Origin: Nitrincola tapanii
Lineage (GTDB): Bacteria > Pseudomonadota > Gammaproteobacteria > Pseudomonadales > Balneatricaceae
Assembly (NCBI RefSeq): GCF_008368715.1
Contig: NZ_SMRS01000002.1
Span: 124,001 to 188,000, forward strand
DNA: 64,000 bases
Direction of reading: 5' to 3'
The number at the start of each line of letters is the position of its first letter. The stretch's first letter is position 1. The notes below the pieces were generated by a model. That model did not search any database, had not been told where the DNA came from, and worked only from the letters and a program-made list of their open reading frames with translations. Both the position numbers and the translations under genes were made by a program. Below, one piece after another: positions 25,484-36,201 of this stretch.

Positions 25484-25646
25484 GGTTAAATCCTCGGTCT
25501 GTTTGGTTTTCGTTCTATCTAGGAAGAGTGTCCCTGAGATAGGGTAAAAGGCCTAAATCACTACCACACAGATCCAGGCACAGAATACACAGAGTTGTAT
25601 ATTCCCAGAGTTTCTGCATCTCAGAAATTGTTAGTTGTGAATAATA

Positions 25647-27047
25647 CTATCGAGAGAAAGAGGGGGCTTGGCTGCGTGTTTTGGAGGATTTGTTTAGGTT
25701 GAGATACGCCGCTTGATAGGCCATCGCACAGGCGAGAGTAAATAGTGCCGCATTCGCGGGAATTTGCAGATTAAAGTCGGTCGTTGAGTGAATCAGAATC
25801 GCTAGGATAGCCATCGCACTGCCAAATCCCAAACCGCTGGTATAGGTGCTTTGGCGTTGTATTAGAGCTTTAAGCGCACAGAAAAGTGCGAGAAGTACAA
25901 ACAGCGCTAAAGGCAGGCTGCCGATCGCACCGTATTCCAGCCAAAATTGAAAGTAGTCGTTGTGGGCATGATCAAAATGGCTGCCAAAACCGGGTCCACT
26001 GGGGCCGATAAAGACATCTTCAAAACTACCGGCACCATAACCCTGCCAGGGGTTGGCTTGGATGATGGGATAGATGCGCTCATTGGCTAGCGCGCGTAGA
26101 TCATTAATATTGAGGACGATCTGTCCGGCTTCTTGGCTAATACTGACTTCGGTGTTGGCGAGGCGGTTTTTTAAGCGCTCAAAACCAAAAAACTGGCTGA
26201 TGATTAAAATGTCGATCAGGATAATGCTGATTAAAATCAATGAGTTCCTGCCACGGTTTTCCGGCGTGAACAGAATAAACAGGCTGCCCATAATCACTAA
26301 ACTGGTGAAAAAGGCGGTGTTGCCCATGCGCGAGTGGGTCATCACGAGGCCGATGACCATGACGATCAGCGCTAGACGTAAACGCGCTTTAGGGCCGAGC
26401 AGTAGCTCCAATAGGTTGCGCCAACTGAATGGACGGCCATCACGCAGGGCGAGCATTAGCCCTATGCCTAAGCTCAAAACCATCGCTAGATAACCGGCTA
26501 GATGATTACGGTTGACGAAACTGCCGGAAGCGCTGCTCCGACTTTTTTCCTGTCCCCAGGGTAGCCAATCTACCCCTGAAAGTACGGTGATGGAGCCATA
26601 AAAAGCCTGAAGTGTGCCACTGATGAGGATCACACTCAGTAAGAGGGTTAAGCGCTTACGTGTGTTAAACACTTGTACAGTCAGAACAAAGAGCAGTGTA
26701 TAGCTGAGGCCTAGAAAGAGTTGATGAACGCTGCGCCCGAGGTGAAGTGTTGGATTGAGATAGAGCTGCACGAGTCCCCAGAGCTGGGTGAGGAGCAAGC
26801 AGCTTAGCATGCTGATTAATATCCAGCGCCCGGATGAGCGGCGTGTGAATCGTGTCCGCTCGGAGTTCAATAGCGTGAATGCACCCCAGGCTAAGGCCAA
26901 AGCGCTGATCAGGATCATGAAGAGTGCCATAGACCAAGGCCGGTTGCTGCCTAAAGGAATGGGTAACCAAAGAATGAGAGCCAGAAGTCCAACGACGACC
27001 AGACGTTCGCTCAGTGAGCTGGGCGGGTGCGCGGCACGAGAGGGCAT
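25647..27047 (-). CDS. O-antigen ligase/polymerase family membrane protein
   Basis: A 466-residue protein with about twelve hydrophobic segments and the Wzy_C/O-antigen ligase domain. After a periplasmic loop, GYGAGSFEDVF and HFDHAHNDYFQFWLEYG (about residues 340-385) are the conserved signature of this family. It joins or polymerises lipid-linked chains in the periplasm. It is the first gene of the - strand EPS group. The ATG at 27047 is the best start. It lies divergently from the glutamate dehydrogenase gene, with 155 bp between them. Confidence 0.85.
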   Translation of the reverse strand: MPSRAAHPPSSLSERLVVVGLLALILWLPIPLGSNRPWSMALFMILISALALAWGAFTLLNSERTRFTRRSSGRWILISMLSCLLLTQLWGLVQLYLNPTLHLGRSVHQLFLGLSYTLLFVLTVQVFNTRKRLTLLLSVILISGTLQAFYGSITVLSGVDWLPWGQEKSRSSASGSFVNRNHLAGYLAMVLSLGIGLMLALRDGRPFSWRNLLELLLGPKARLRLALIVMVIGLVMTHSRMGNTAFFTSLVIMGSLFILFTPENRGRNSLILISIILIDILIISQFFGFERLKNRLANTEVSISQEAGQIVLNINDLRALANERIYPIIQANPWQGYGAGSFEDVFIGPSGPGFGSHFDHAHNDYFQFWLEYGAIGSLPLALFVLLALFCALKALIQRQSTYTSGLGFGSAMAILAILIHSTTDFNLQIPANAALFTLACAMAYQAAYLNLNKSSKTRSQAPSFSR

Positions 27048-27202
27048 GCTGGAATTCCTTTTGCGAGTCTGGGCCTGAGCTTGCGATTCGAGCTGTTTAC
27101 TCTAGGCTTTAGGTAGCTTCGTGAATTGTCGCATTATGCGTAAAGCCACCGTCTGCTGCAATTCAACTTTATGCGCCGACTTATTAAGGATGGTCATGGA
27201 TT

Positions 27203-30200
27203 ATGTTGAGTCATCTGGAACTAAAACTAGCCCTAAAAACGCAACTCATCACCCATATTCAAGAGCTGTTTGAACCTGAGCGTGCTGAAGTCTTGACGGC
27301 TTTTGTTGAGCACTTTTTCCGGCACTTTCCAGAAAGAGATCTGAAACTTTGGCGTTCGGATGATCTCTTGGGTGCGATATTGGACCTTTGGTCTTTTTTT
27401 GAGGATTCGGATGATCGTGCGCCTCAGGTCCGTGTCTTTAACCCGAGCTTTGAGCAAGATGGCTGGCAGTCGTTGCATAGTGTGGTGTTTGTGCGTTCAA
27501 CCGATATGCCGTTTTTGGTGGATTCATTACGCATCGCGTTGAATCACTTAGATCTTTCGATCCACTCGATTCATAACATGCAATTGCCAATCCGAAGGCA
27601 GGGCGCTAAGGCGGTTATTGAGGCGCTTGAGCCGTTAGAGGCCTCTTTAGAGTCACTGATTTTTATTGAAGTGGATCGCCATACTGAGCATTTGCGCCTG
27701 ACACGTATTCAGCAAGAGTTGGTTAAAGTGTTAGAGGAGGTGCGTGATGCCGTGAAGGATTTTGCGGCGATGCGTGTTGCGTTGCTAGAGCAGTCTGAAG
27801 CCTTTGCGACCTATGCCGAGCGCTTCCCCGATCATGACTTCTCTGAAGTTCAGGCTTTTATTACCTGGTTAGAACGCCATTTTACCTTTTTAGGCTATGA
27901 GGTATTGGATCGGGTGCCGAAGGATCAGGGCTTGGGTTTGCAGCCTGTCCCCGATACAGGCCTTGGCCTGTTAAGTGCGTGTGATGCCAGTTGTCGGCGT
28001 GCGCTGTTAGATGAAGTCGTTGAGCTGCATGAATGGGTGCACTTTACCAAAGCGAATGATCGCTCCCGTGTCCATCGCCCAGCTTATCCTGATGTCATCA
28101 GTTTTAAGCGATTGGATGATCAGGGTGAGATTATAGGTGAGGTGCGATTTTTGGGGCTTTACACCTCCAGTGTGTATTTTCAATCTGCTTATGATATTCC
28201 CATCGTGCGTGACAAGATCCAGCGGGTGATGCAGGCCTCGAATTTGATGCCACAGGGCCATGATTGGAAAACACTCAATCAAATTTTACAAACCTTTCCC
28301 CGTGATGATCTGTTTCAGATCTCCGCGCAGGCTTTAGCCGAGGTCGCGATCAGTATTTTAGAGATACGTGAGCGCCGGCAGATCCGTGTGTTTATTCGGA
28401 GGGATACGCTTGGGCATTATTTTTCGGTGTTAGTCTATGTGCCGCGTGATATTTATAGCACTGAGTTTCGGATTGCCGTAGAAACTCTGCTCAAGCAAGC
28501 CTTGGCCTGTGATCAAGCTGAGTTCACCACCTATTTCTCTGAATCGGTGTTGGCACGTACGCAGTTCATTCTCCGCTCTTCGCAAAGGCAAGCCTTGACC
28601 TATGAGTATGATGTCGAAGAGATTGAACAGCAGATCCGTAATGCGGCGCGAAGCTGGGATGAGGATTTCCATCACGCTTTGATTGAGGCTTTGGGCGAAG
28701 AGCAAGGCTTGCAGCGTTTTAATGAGTTTTCTAGAGGCTTTCCGGCCAGTTACCGATCCCATTTTTCGCCGCGTACAGCGGTGGTTGATCTTCAGCATAT
28801 GTGGCCCCTGTCTGCTGCTAATCCGATTGCGTTGAGTTTTTATCGTGCCTTTGATCGTGATGAGGGCACGCTGAATTTTAAACTCTTTCATTTGCAGGAT
28901 TCTTTGCCCTTATCGGATGTGATCCCGATTTTGGAAAATCTCGGATTGCGGGTGATGGATGAGCATCCATATGAGATTGAGGCCGGTGGGCGAACCCTTT
29001 GGATACATGATTTTAACCTTTGTTATGGCGGCCAATATGACTTGCCTAGACAGACCCTGCAATCGAATTTTGAAGAAGCTTTTTTGCAGATCTGGTCGGG
29101 TCATACGCTGAGTGATGATTTTAATAAGTTGGTATTGGGTGCGGGTTTGACCTGGACGCAGGTTCGCATTCTGCGTGCCTATGCCGCCTACATGAAGCAG
29201 ATACGCTTTCCGATCAGCACGGAAGCCGTGAGTGCTGCTTTAAATCAACATGCGGGCATTACGCATGATTTGGTGCAGCTGTTTTATGCCCGCTTTGAGC
29301 CGGGGCAGGGGCAGCAGGAAGCACAAGAGGTGATAGAGGCACGTATCTTGAGTGCTCTGGAGGAGGTGTCGAGTTTAAACGAAGATCAAGTCATTCGTCA
29401 GTATGTGTTGCTGATTAAGGCAACGGTGCGGACGACCTATTTCCAATCTGCCGGACAAGGCCCTAAGCCCTATTTGGCATTTAAACTGCTGCCGGCAGAA
29501 ATTCCCAATCTACCTGAACCGCGTCCTTTATATGAGATTTTTGTGTTTTCGCCTCAAGTGGAAGGGGTGCATCTGCGTGGTGGCAAGGTTGCACGCGGTG
29601 GCTTGCGCTGGTCCGATCGTAAGGAGGATTACCGCACTGAGGTCTTGGGATTGGTGAAGGCTCAGCAGGTGAAAAATGCGGTGATTGTCCCGGTTGGCGC
29701 TAAGGGTGGTTTTATTGCCAAGCGCCTGCATCCGCAAATGACGCGGGATCAATGGTTGGAGGAGGGGATTGCCAGTTATCGTTTATTCATCAGCGCACTG
29801 CTGGATCTGACGGATAATTTGCTGGAGGGGCAGGTGGTGCCACCTGCCGATCTGGTGCGCCATGATGAAGACGATACCTATCTGGTGGTGGCGGCGGATA
29901 AGGGTACGGCGACTTTTTCCGACATCGCTAACGAGATCGCACAAGCCTACGGTTTTTGGCTAGGGGATGCCTTTGCTTCGGGAGGAAGCCAGGGCTACGA
30001 CCATAAAAAGATGGGGATTACAGCGCGCGGTGCTTGGGTGTCAGTGGAGCGTCATTTCCGTGAAATGGGTCACAATACGCGTACACAGCCCTTCCGCGTG
30101 ATCGGCATTGGTGATATGTCGGGTGATGTTTTTGGCAATGGCATGTTGTTATCGCAGCAGATTCAATTGGTTGCAGCTTTTAATCACCAGCATATTTTTA

Positions 30201-32005
30201 TAGATCCGAATCCCGATCCAGCCAGCAGTTTTGCGGAACGTCAGCGTTTGTTCCAGCTGCCGCGTTCGGGTTGGAATGATTACGATAAGAACCTGATCTC
30301 TGCTGGGGGCGGTGTGTTTGATCGCGCTGCGAAATCTATCCCCTTAAGCGCTGAAGTTAAACACTTGACCGGCTTGACGGTGAATCGGATTACACCGAAT
30401 GAGTTGATTTCCGCACTCTTACAGGCGCCGGTGGATCTGTTATGGAATGGTGGGATCGGCACCTATATTAAAGCCAGTAGTGAGCAGCATACGGATGTGG
30501 GTGATAAGGCGAATGACGCTCTGCGTGTCGATGCCTCCTCTTTGCGCTGTAAAGTGATCGGTGAGGGGGGCAATTTAGGCATGACGCAAAAAGGGCGTAT
30601 GGAGTATGCGCGTTTAGGCGGACGTTTGAATACGGATTTCATTGACAACGCAGGTGGTGTCGATTGCTCCGACCATGAGGTCAATATCAAAATTATGCTG
30701 AACGAGATGCTGGCAGCGGGGGATATCACACTCAAACAGCGTAATACTCTGTTACAAGAGATGACGGACGAGGTGGCGGCCTTGGTGTTGCGCAATAATT
30801 ATCGTCAGGTTCAGGCTTTGACCTTGGCACAGCGGCGCTCACTCATCGCCATGGCCGAATATCAGCGCTTTATTAACAAGCTGGAAGCGCAGGGTAAGCT
30901 CAAGCGTTCCTTAGAGTTTATTCCGAATGATGAGCAGCTGGAGGCGCAGCGCTTAGCTGGGTTGGGTTTGTCACGTCCTGAGCTTTCGGTCTTAGTTTCT
31001 TACAGTAAGGCTGATTTAAAAGAGCGTTTACTGGCCACGGATCTGCCGCTTGATCCCTATGTGGCAAGAGAGCGTGTCACGGCATTTCCCGCGCAGCTGC
31101 AAGCACGTTATCCACAGGCGATGGCACAGCATCGATTGAGCCGTGAAATTGTCGCAACACAGGTGGCCAATCAGATCGTCAATCTGATGGGGATTAACTT
31201 TGTTGATCGCCTGACAACTTCGACGGGTGCGGATGTGGAGCGCGTGACGCGTGCCTATATTCTGGTGCGTGATGTGTTTGATGTGCTGAGTGTCTGGCAA
31301 GAGATTGAATATCTCGACTATCAAGTGGATGCCAATATCCAGCTGGAGATGATGGAGCGCTTGCAGTATCTGGTGCGTCATGCAACACGCTGGTTTATTC
31401 GCAATCGTCGAGGTGAACTTGATTGTGAGCAGGAGCAGCAGCGTTTTTATCAGCCGTTAAAACAGATGGGGCAGGAGTTAGGTGAGCTGCTCTGTGGTGA
31501 ACCGCGTCAGGAATGGGAAGCGGTGTATGAGCGCTACCGCGAGGCTCAGGTGCCGGAGGCCCTAGCAAAATTGATGGCCGGTGTGAGTTATCTCTTCCCG
31601 GCCTTGGGTGTGATCGAGGTTGCCTTGGAGAATGAGGTGAGCTTGAGGCGGGCGGCGGAAGCTTTTTATGCGATCGGAGAGCGCTTAGAGCTACACTGGT
31701 TTGCTCAACAGTTGAATCGTTTGGAGGTGGATACCTACTGGCAGGCCTTGGCCAGAGATGCCTTCCGCGATGATCTGGATTGGCAGCAGCGCGCCTTGAT
31801 GACCACGCTGCTACGTTACCCTGAAGAGCAGCCGATACAGCATCAAATTGATCAATGGGTGGCTCAGAATCAGCCGTTGCTGGAACGTTGGGATCGTGTA
31901 TTGGTGGATCTAAAAAATGCTAAAAATCAAGATTATGCAATGTATACTGTCGCCGTGCGCGAGCTGTTTGATTTAGCGCGAACCTGTATCTATACGCAAA
32001 ATTAA
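27203..32005 (+). CDS. gdhB: NAD-specific glutamate dehydrogenase, large type
   Basis: A 1600-residue protein, the normal length of the 180-kDa NAD-GDH class (about 1600-1620 in Pseudomonas). The N-terminal half holds ACT-like regulatory segments (VVFVRSTDMPFLVDSLRIAL, FIRRDTLGHYFSVLVYVPRD). The catalytic domain is around residues 780-1190, with LRGGKVARGGLRWSDRKEDYRTEV, PVGAKGGFIAK (substrate Lys), FGNGMLLS and VDLLWNGGIGTYIK. It oxidises glutamate to 2-oxoglutarate and ammonium with NAD, feeding the TCA cycle encoded downstream. AAGGATGG lies about 9 bases before the ATG. A DUF2835 gene follows closely, as in related genomes. Confidence 0.96.
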   Translation: MLSHLELKLALKTQLITHIQELFEPERAEVLTAFVEHFFRHFPERDLKLWRSDDLLGAILDLWSFFEDSDDRAPQVRVFNPSFEQDGWQSLHSVVFVRSTDMPFLVDSLRIALNHLDLSIHSIHNMQLPIRRQGAKAVIEALEPLEASLESLIFIEVDRHTEHLRLTRIQQELVKVLEEVRDAVKDFAAMRVALLEQSEAFATYAERFPDHDFSEVQAFITWLERHFTFLGYEVLDRVPKDQGLGLQPVPDTGLGLLSACDASCRRALLDEVVELHEWVHFTKANDRSRVHRPAYPDVISFKRLDDQGEIIGEVRFLGLYTSSVYFQSAYDIPIVRDKIQRVMQASNLMPQGHDWKTLNQILQTFPRDDLFQISAQALAEVAISILEIRERRQIRVFIRRDTLGHYFSVLVYVPRDIYSTEFRIAVETLLKQALACDQAEFTTYFSESVLARTQFILRSSQRQALTYEYDVEEIEQQIRNAARSWDEDFHHALIEALGEEQGLQRFNEFSRGFPASYRSHFSPRTAVVDLQHMWPLSAANPIALSFYRAFDRDEGTLNFKLFHLQDSLPLSDVIPILENLGLRVMDEHPYEIEAGGRTLWIHDFNLCYGGQYDLPRQTLQSNFEEAFLQIWSGHTLSDDFNKLVLGAGLTWTQVRILRAYAAYMKQIRFPISTEAVSAALNQHAGITHDLVQLFYARFEPGQGQQEAQEVIEARILSALEEVSSLNEDQVIRQYVLLIKATVRTTYFQSAGQGPKPYLAFKLLPAEIPNLPEPRPLYEIFVFSPQVEGVHLRGGKVARGGLRWSDRKEDYRTEVLGLVKAQQVKNAVIVPVGAKGGFIAKRLHPQMTRDQWLEEGIASYRLFISALLDLTDNLLEGQVVPPADLVRHDEDDTYLVVAADKGTATFSDIANEIAQAYGFWLGDAFASGGSQGYDHKKMGITARGAWVSVERHFREMGHNTRTQPFRVIGIGDMSGDVFGNGMLLSQQIQLVAAFNHQHIFIDPNPDPASSFAERQRLFQLPRSGWNDYDKNLISAGGGVFDRAAKSIPLSAEVKHLTGLTVNRITPNELISALLQAPVDLLWNGGIGTYIKASSEQHTDVGDKANDALRVDASSLRCKVIGEGGNLGMTQKGRMEYARLGGRLNTDFIDNAGGVDCSDHEVNIKIMLNEMLAAGDITLKQRNTLLQEMTDEVAALVLRNNYRQVQALTLAQRRSLIAMAEYQRFINKLEAQGKLKRSLEFIPNDEQLEAQRLAGLGLSRPELSVLVSYSKADLKERLLATDLPLDPYVARERVTAFPAQLQARYPQAMAQHRLSREIVATQVANQIVNLMGINFVDRLTTSTGADVERVTRAYILVRDVFDVLSVWQEIEYLDYQVDANIQLEMMERLQYLVRHATRWFIRNRRGELDCEQEQQRFYQPLKQMGQELGELLCGEPRQEWEAVYERYREAQVPEALAKLMAGVSYLFPALGVIEVALENEVSLRRAAEAFYAIGERLELHWFAQQLNRLEVDTYWQALARDAFRDDLDWQQRALMTTLLRYPEEQPIQHQIDQWVAQNQPLLERWDRVLVDLKNAKNQDYAMYTVAVRELFDLARTCIYTQN

Positions 32006-32046
32006 AGGTGCCGAGAGCACCTTTCGTTGTGACGCGGAGGGTGCTT

Positions 32047-32289
32047 ATGCAGCATCTGATTATTGATTTGTTCATCCCCCGAGAAGAGTTTCTGAAATAC
32101 TACAAGGGCATCGCCTCGCAGGTGAACTGCCGAGCGCGAGATGGTCGTGTTGTGAGCTTGCCGGTCAAAAATCTGCTGCCGTTTCTCACGCATAGCGGGG
32201 TGCGTGGCAGCTTTGTCATCTACTTTGAGCGGGGCGGGAAGTTGGTGAGCATCAATCGCCTTGCTCAGGCTGCGCCTGTCAATTCATAG
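32047..32289 (+). CDS. DUF2835 family protein
   Basis: An 80-residue protein (LIIDLFIPREEFLKYYKGIASQV..., then RGSFVIYFERGGKLVSINRL), recognised as the DUF2835 family of gammaproteobacteria. The family's function is unknown. The start is ATG 32047 behind GCGGAGGG; the in-frame GTG at 32041 overlaps that site. It follows gdhB after 41 bp on the same strand and precedes pyrD, the usual neighbourhood of this family. Confidence 0.8.
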   Translation: MQHLIIDLFIPREEFLKYYKGIASQVNCRARDGRVVSLPVKNLLPFLTHSGVRGSFVIYFERGGKLVSINRLAQAAPVNS

Positions 32290-32300
32290 GTGCATGCGGG

Positions 32301-32306
32301 TATAAT
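32301..32306 (+). promoter_or_regulatory. Candidate -10 box for pyrD
   Basis: A consensus TATAAT lies 35 bp before the pyrD ATG, after a GCGGG stretch. No good -35 hexamer is visible at 16-18 bp, so this is a moderate candidate only. Confidence 0.35.
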
Positions 32307-32340
32307 GGCAAACTAGTTAATCACGAATATCGAGACACCC

Positions 32341-33372
32341 ATGTTATATTCGCTTGCACGATCCATGATGTTCAGAATGGATGCTGAAAAATCCCATGAC
32401 CTAGCTTTAGGTGGGATGAATCTTGTTGCCAATCTGGGGTTGCACCATCTAGCCGGTGCGCGTCAGCGAGATTTGCCTGTTGAAGTGATGGGCATACGCT
32501 TTCCCAACCCGGTAGGCTTAGCGGCGGGGCTGGATAAAAATGCCAGTGCCGTGGATGGATTATCCGCGATGGGCTTTGGATTTATCGAGGTGGGAACCGT
32601 GACGCCTCGGCCACAAGAGGGGAACCCAAAGCCTCGCTTGTTCCGCATTCCCGAGCACTCGGCCATCATCAACCGCATGGGTTTTAATAATGCGGGTGTG
32701 GATCAGCTGTTGAAGAATCTGGATAACAGCCGCTATAAGGGCATTCTAGGGATCAACATCGGTAAGAATAAAGACACCTCTAACGCTCAGGCGAACGAGG
32801 ATTATCTGTATTGCTTGCGTAAGGTGTATACCCGTGCCAGTTATGTCACGGTGAATATCTCTTCTCCGAATACACCCGGCTTGCGGACTCTGCAGTTTGG
32901 GGACTCTTTGAATAGCCTTCTGGATGCGATGAAGTCGGAGCAGGCCCAATTGACGCATCTGCACGGTCGTTATGTGCCGATTGCTGTCAAGATTGCACCA
33001 GATATGAGTGAAGAAGAGTTTGAGCTGGTCGCGGGTTCCTTAAAAACCTATGAAATGGATGCGGTGATTGCGACCAACACCACGCTATCGCGTGAAGGGG
33101 TAGAGGACTCACCTCTGGCTGCTGAAGCAGGAGGCTTGAGTGGCGCACCGGTGCGCAATAAGTCGACTGGAGCGATTCTACAGCTGTCTAAACATCTGAA
33201 AGGTGCTTTGCCGATTATAGGTGTGGGGGGAATTACCGAAGGCTTTGATGCGGCGGAAAAGATCGAAGCAGGCGCGAGTCTAGTTCAGATCTATACCGGT
33301 TTTATCTATTCAGGCCCGAAGCTGGTGCAAGATGCCGTGCAAGCCATCTCTAAGCTGGATAAGTTTCGCTAA
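32341..33372 (+). CDS. pyrD: Dihydroorotate dehydrogenase (quinone), class 2
   Basis: A 343-residue flavoprotein of class 2 length. The N-terminal extension ([23 protein letters not shown]) is the membrane-associated quinone-binding helix pair. The barrel shows [11 protein letters not shown] near residue 58, [10 protein letters not shown] near residue 110, [16 protein letters not shown] with the catalytic Ser near residue 175, and IIGVGGI with the FMN phosphate site near residue 293. It oxidises dihydroorotate to orotate in pyrimidine synthesis, passing electrons to quinone at the inner membrane. Confidence 0.97.
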   Translation: MLYSLARSMMFRMDAEKSHDLALGGMNLVANLGLHHLAGARQRDLPVEVMGIRFPNPVGLAAGLDKNASAVDGLSAMGFGFIEVGTVTPRPQEGNPKPRLFRIPEHSAIINRMGFNNAGVDQLLKNLDNSRYKGILGINIGKNKDTSNAQANEDYLYCLRKVYTRASYVTVNISSPNTPGLRTLQFGDSLNSLLDAMKSEQAQLTHLHGRYVPIAVKIAPDMSEEEFELVAGSLKTYEMDAVIATNTTLSREGVEDSPLAAEAGGLSGAPVRNKSTGAILQLSKHLKGALPIIGVGGITEGFDAAEKIEAGASLVQIYTGFIYSGPKLVQDAVQAISKLDKFR

Positions 33373-33474
33373 GGCGTTAGGTGGTTAAGAGCGAACGGGT
33401 TTGAGGGGTGATTCTTGAGTCCGTGGCAACTGCTGAGAGCGGCCACGGACAGCATCCAATTAGAGATTAGAGAA

Positions 33475-33681
33475 TCAGCCTAGGGCTGGGTTTACCTGAA
33501 TCGCAGAAACGCCGGACATACCATTCCAGTGTGCTTCGCGTCCTTCACGCCAACCGCTCATCCAGCAACTTCGCAGATCCGTCGTCTGGACTGGACACTC
33601 TTCGCGCGACTTGCCCGTTAGGCCGGCATTAAATCCGCGATTAAAAAGAGTTGTGCTGCGGTCTCGTTTCTGTTTTCTCAT
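33475..33681 (-). CDS. rmf: Ribosome modulation factor
   Basis: A 68-residue protein starting MRKQKRDRSTTLFNRGFNAG, followed by GKSREECPVQ and RSCWMSGWREGREAHW. These match E. coli RMF (55 residues: MKRQKRDR...GRSKEMCPYQ...SQWLGGWREA) almost position by position, with a C-terminal extension of about 13 residues. RMF pairs 70S ribosomes into inactive 100S dimers in stationary phase. The start at ATG 33681 is fixed by the family N-terminus; upstream in-frame starts are not needed. The pyrD-rmf-rlmL neighbourhood is common in gammaproteobacteria. It is convergent with pyrD and divergent from rlmL. Confidence 0.95.
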   Translation of the reverse strand: MRKQKRDRSTTLFNRGFNAGLTGKSREECPVQTTDLRSCWMSGWREGREAHWNGMSGVSAIQVNPALG

Positions 33682-33972
33682 GATAACGCCTCTCATACTT
33701 CTATTTATCATAGCGCAGGCCTCTAGAGTGCTCTGCGAGTGGCCGTGAGGAAAAACATCTAACCCTCACACTCTATTGATAACTGAAAACTCAGCGGAAA
33801 GCGATTTAATTAAACTATAATTTTTTAGTCATACGATAGTCACCTTTAGCCAGCAGATGCAGCATTGTGAATGATTTCAAATGCTTAGAAGAGAGTTGCG
33901 AAAAAGGGGCTAGGTATGAAAAATTTTCACCTATTGGCATGTTAAGTCTCTAGCGTGCGCGGCGAGGAAAGT

Positions 33973-36153
33973 ATGGCGGAAAGTCAGCGTTATGAATTTG
34001 CACAGCATTGGTTTGTGACCTGTCCAAAAGGGTTGGAATTTCTATTGGCAGACGAGCTCAGTGCGTTCGGTGCACAGCAGGTGAAGCAGACGGTCGCGGG
34101 TGTCTCTTGCCAGGGTGATTTGAGTTTGGGCTATCGTATCTGTCTAGAGTCGCGGCTCGGCAGTCGTGTGCTCATGCCCTTACTCGACGCGCCTGTGCAT
34201 ACGGCAGAAGAGTTGTATGCGGCAGTGCAGAGCATCGCCTGGATTGATTATCTTCGCCCCTCGGGTAGCTTAAGTGTTGATTTTAATGGCCAAACGGCGG
34301 CGATCAACAATACCCATTTTGGTGCCTTAAAGGTTAAGGATGCGATTGTTGATCAGCTGCGTGATTTAACCGGGCAGCGTCCTTCGGTGGAGCGTCAGAA
34401 CCCGGAGTTAAGAATTAATGTGCATCTGGCTAAGGGGCGGGGTGTGATTGCTCTGGATATGTCGGGCGAGAGCTTGCATCGACGGGGTTATCGTTTAAAG
34501 GCGGGTGCGGCGCCGATCAAGGAAAATTTAGCGGCGGCGGTGCTCTTGCGTGCCGGTTGGCCGGCACAGTCTGAGCAGTTGGAGTGCTTGGTCGATCCCA
34601 TGTGCGGTTCAGGGACGCTCTTGATCGAAGCGGCGATGATGGCGGCGGACATAGCGCCAGGTTTGTTACGACAGCAATTTGGTTTTAGCCGTTGGATTCA
34701 GCATGATCGGACTTTATGGCAGTCGATTCTTGCTGAGGCTAAAGCGCGTGCGGAAGCTGGAAAAGCGGCGTTCCGCTGGCGTTTATGGGGATCGGATCAA
34801 GATGCTGAAGTGCTCAAGCGGGCGCGTGAAAATGCGCAGCGTGCGGGGGTTGCGCAGTGGATCGATTGGCAAGAGATACCGCTGGCACAGTTGAAAAATC
34901 CCGGTGCCAGTGGCAAGGGCTTGTTGATTACGAATCCCCCTTATGGGGAGCGATTGGGTGATACGCAGCACTTAATGTTTCTCTATCGTCAACTTGGGCA
35001 TCTGCTAAAACAGGAGTTTGCGGGCTGGCAGGCTGGAGTGCTGACCTCCAATCCCGACCTGTGCAAGGTGATGGGGCTGAAATCACACAAGTCTTATGCC
35101 CTGTATAACGGTGCTTTGGAAAGCCGCTTGTTTTTGTTTGATGTGTTTGCTGAGCGTGTTCAAGATGCAGAGACCGCTTCTGAGGTGAAGACGCCTGTGG
35201 TTTTGAGCGAGACGGTGCAGATGTTGGTCAACCGTTTGCAGAAGAATCGCAAGAACTTGTCACGCTGGTTGAAAAAGTCGGAAATTGAGTGTTACCGCCT
35301 GTATGATGCCGATATTCCTGAGTATGCGGTGGCGATTGATGTCTATGCAGATCAGGTGATTGTGCAGGAGTACCAAGCTCCGGCGCACATCGATCAGATT
35401 AAAGCCTTTAGTCGGTTATCGGATGTGGTGTTGGCAGTTTCTGAGGTGTTGGGCATTCCCACCGATGAAGTGGTCTTAAAGCGGCGTAAACGCCAGCAGG
35501 GCACGGATCAATATGAGCGCCAGGATCACACTGAAAACTTCCGCACCGTGCAGGAGCATGGCTGTCGTTTACAGGTGAACTTGCAAGACTATTTGGATAC
35601 AGGCCTGTTTCTTGACCACCGCCCGGTTCGGTTGAAGATTCAGCAGCTGGCGCAGGGCAAAGAGGTGTTGAATCTCTTCTGCTACACCGCTTCAGCCAGT
35701 GTGCATGCCGCGCGTGGCGGGGCATTGAGCACGACGAGTGTAGATATGTCGGCCACCTATCTGGATTGGGCAAAGCGTAATTTTCAGTTGAATCAATTCG
35801 ATCTGAAAGCGCACAAGTTTATCCGTGAAGATTGCTTGAAATGGTTAAAACGACAGACTGCGGCCAGTTATGATTTGATTTTTATGGACCCGCCAACCTT
35901 CTCGAATTCTAAACGTATGGAGGGGGTGTTAGATGTGCAGAGAGATCATGTCGAGTTGATCGAAGATGCGATGCGCTTATTACGAAAGGACGGTTTGTTG
36001 ATTTTCTCAAACAACAATCGACGCTTTAAAATGGATTATGATGCCTTGGCAAAATTTGAGATTCGGGATATCACCCCGAGTACACTTGATCCCGATTTTA
36101 AACGTAATCCGCGTATCCATTCATGCTTTGAAATTCGCTATCGAGGCAATTGA
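33973..36153 (+). CDS. rlmL: 23S rRNA G2445/G2069 methyltransferase RlmKL
   Basis: A 726-residue fused methyltransferase. The N-terminal RlmL part has a THUMP domain (residues about 40-150), then VDPMCGSGTLLIEAAMMA near residue 210 and LLITNPPYGERLG near residue 318 for N2-guanine methylation of G2445. The C-terminal RlmK part has VLNLFCYTASASVHAARGGA near residue 560 and DLIFMDPPTFSNSKRM near residue 635 for N7 methylation of G2069. Fusion of both halves is normal in this group. I chose ATG 33973 behind GGCGAGG over the upstream GTG. The 290-bp gap before it also serves rmf on the other strand, and I see no other gene in it. Confidence 0.96.
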   Translation: MAESQRYEFAQHWFVTCPKGLEFLLADELSAFGAQQVKQTVAGVSCQGDLSLGYRICLESRLGSRVLMPLLDAPVHTAEELYAAVQSIAWIDYLRPSGSLSVDFNGQTAAINNTHFGALKVKDAIVDQLRDLTGQRPSVERQNPELRINVHLAKGRGVIALDMSGESLHRRGYRLKAGAAPIKENLAAAVLLRAGWPAQSEQLECLVDPMCGSGTLLIEAAMMAADIAPGLLRQQFGFSRWIQHDRTLWQSILAEAKARAEAGKAAFRWRLWGSDQDAEVLKRARENAQRAGVAQWIDWQEIPLAQLKNPGASGKGLLITNPPYGERLGDTQHLMFLYRQLGHLLKQEFAGWQAGVLTSNPDLCKVMGLKSHKSYALYNGALESRLFLFDVFAERVQDAETASEVKTPVVLSETVQMLVNRLQKNRKNLSRWLKKSEIECYRLYDADIPEYAVAIDVYADQVIVQEYQAPAHIDQIKAFSRLSDVVLAVSEVLGIPTDEVVLKRRKRQQGTDQYERQDHTENFRTVQEHGCRLQVNLQDYLDTGLFLDHRPVRLKIQQLAQGKEVLNLFCYTASASVHAARGGALSTTSVDMSATYLDWAKRNFQLNQFDLKAHKFIREDCLKWLKRQTAASYDLIFMDPPTFSNSKRMEGVLDVQRDHVELIEDAMRLLRKDGLLIFSNNNRRFKMDYDALAKFEIRDITPSTLDPDFKRNPRIHSCFEIRYRGN

Positions 36154-36201
36154 TTTATATTCATCCCCTGAGGATTTATGGCTTCAGGGGATTTTAAACA
36201 G

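Noticed and set aside
33682-33972. Promoters for rmf and rlmL
   Set aside because: TATGAT- and TATAAT-like hexamers occur in this AT-rich gap but none pairs with a convincing -35 box at the right distance.
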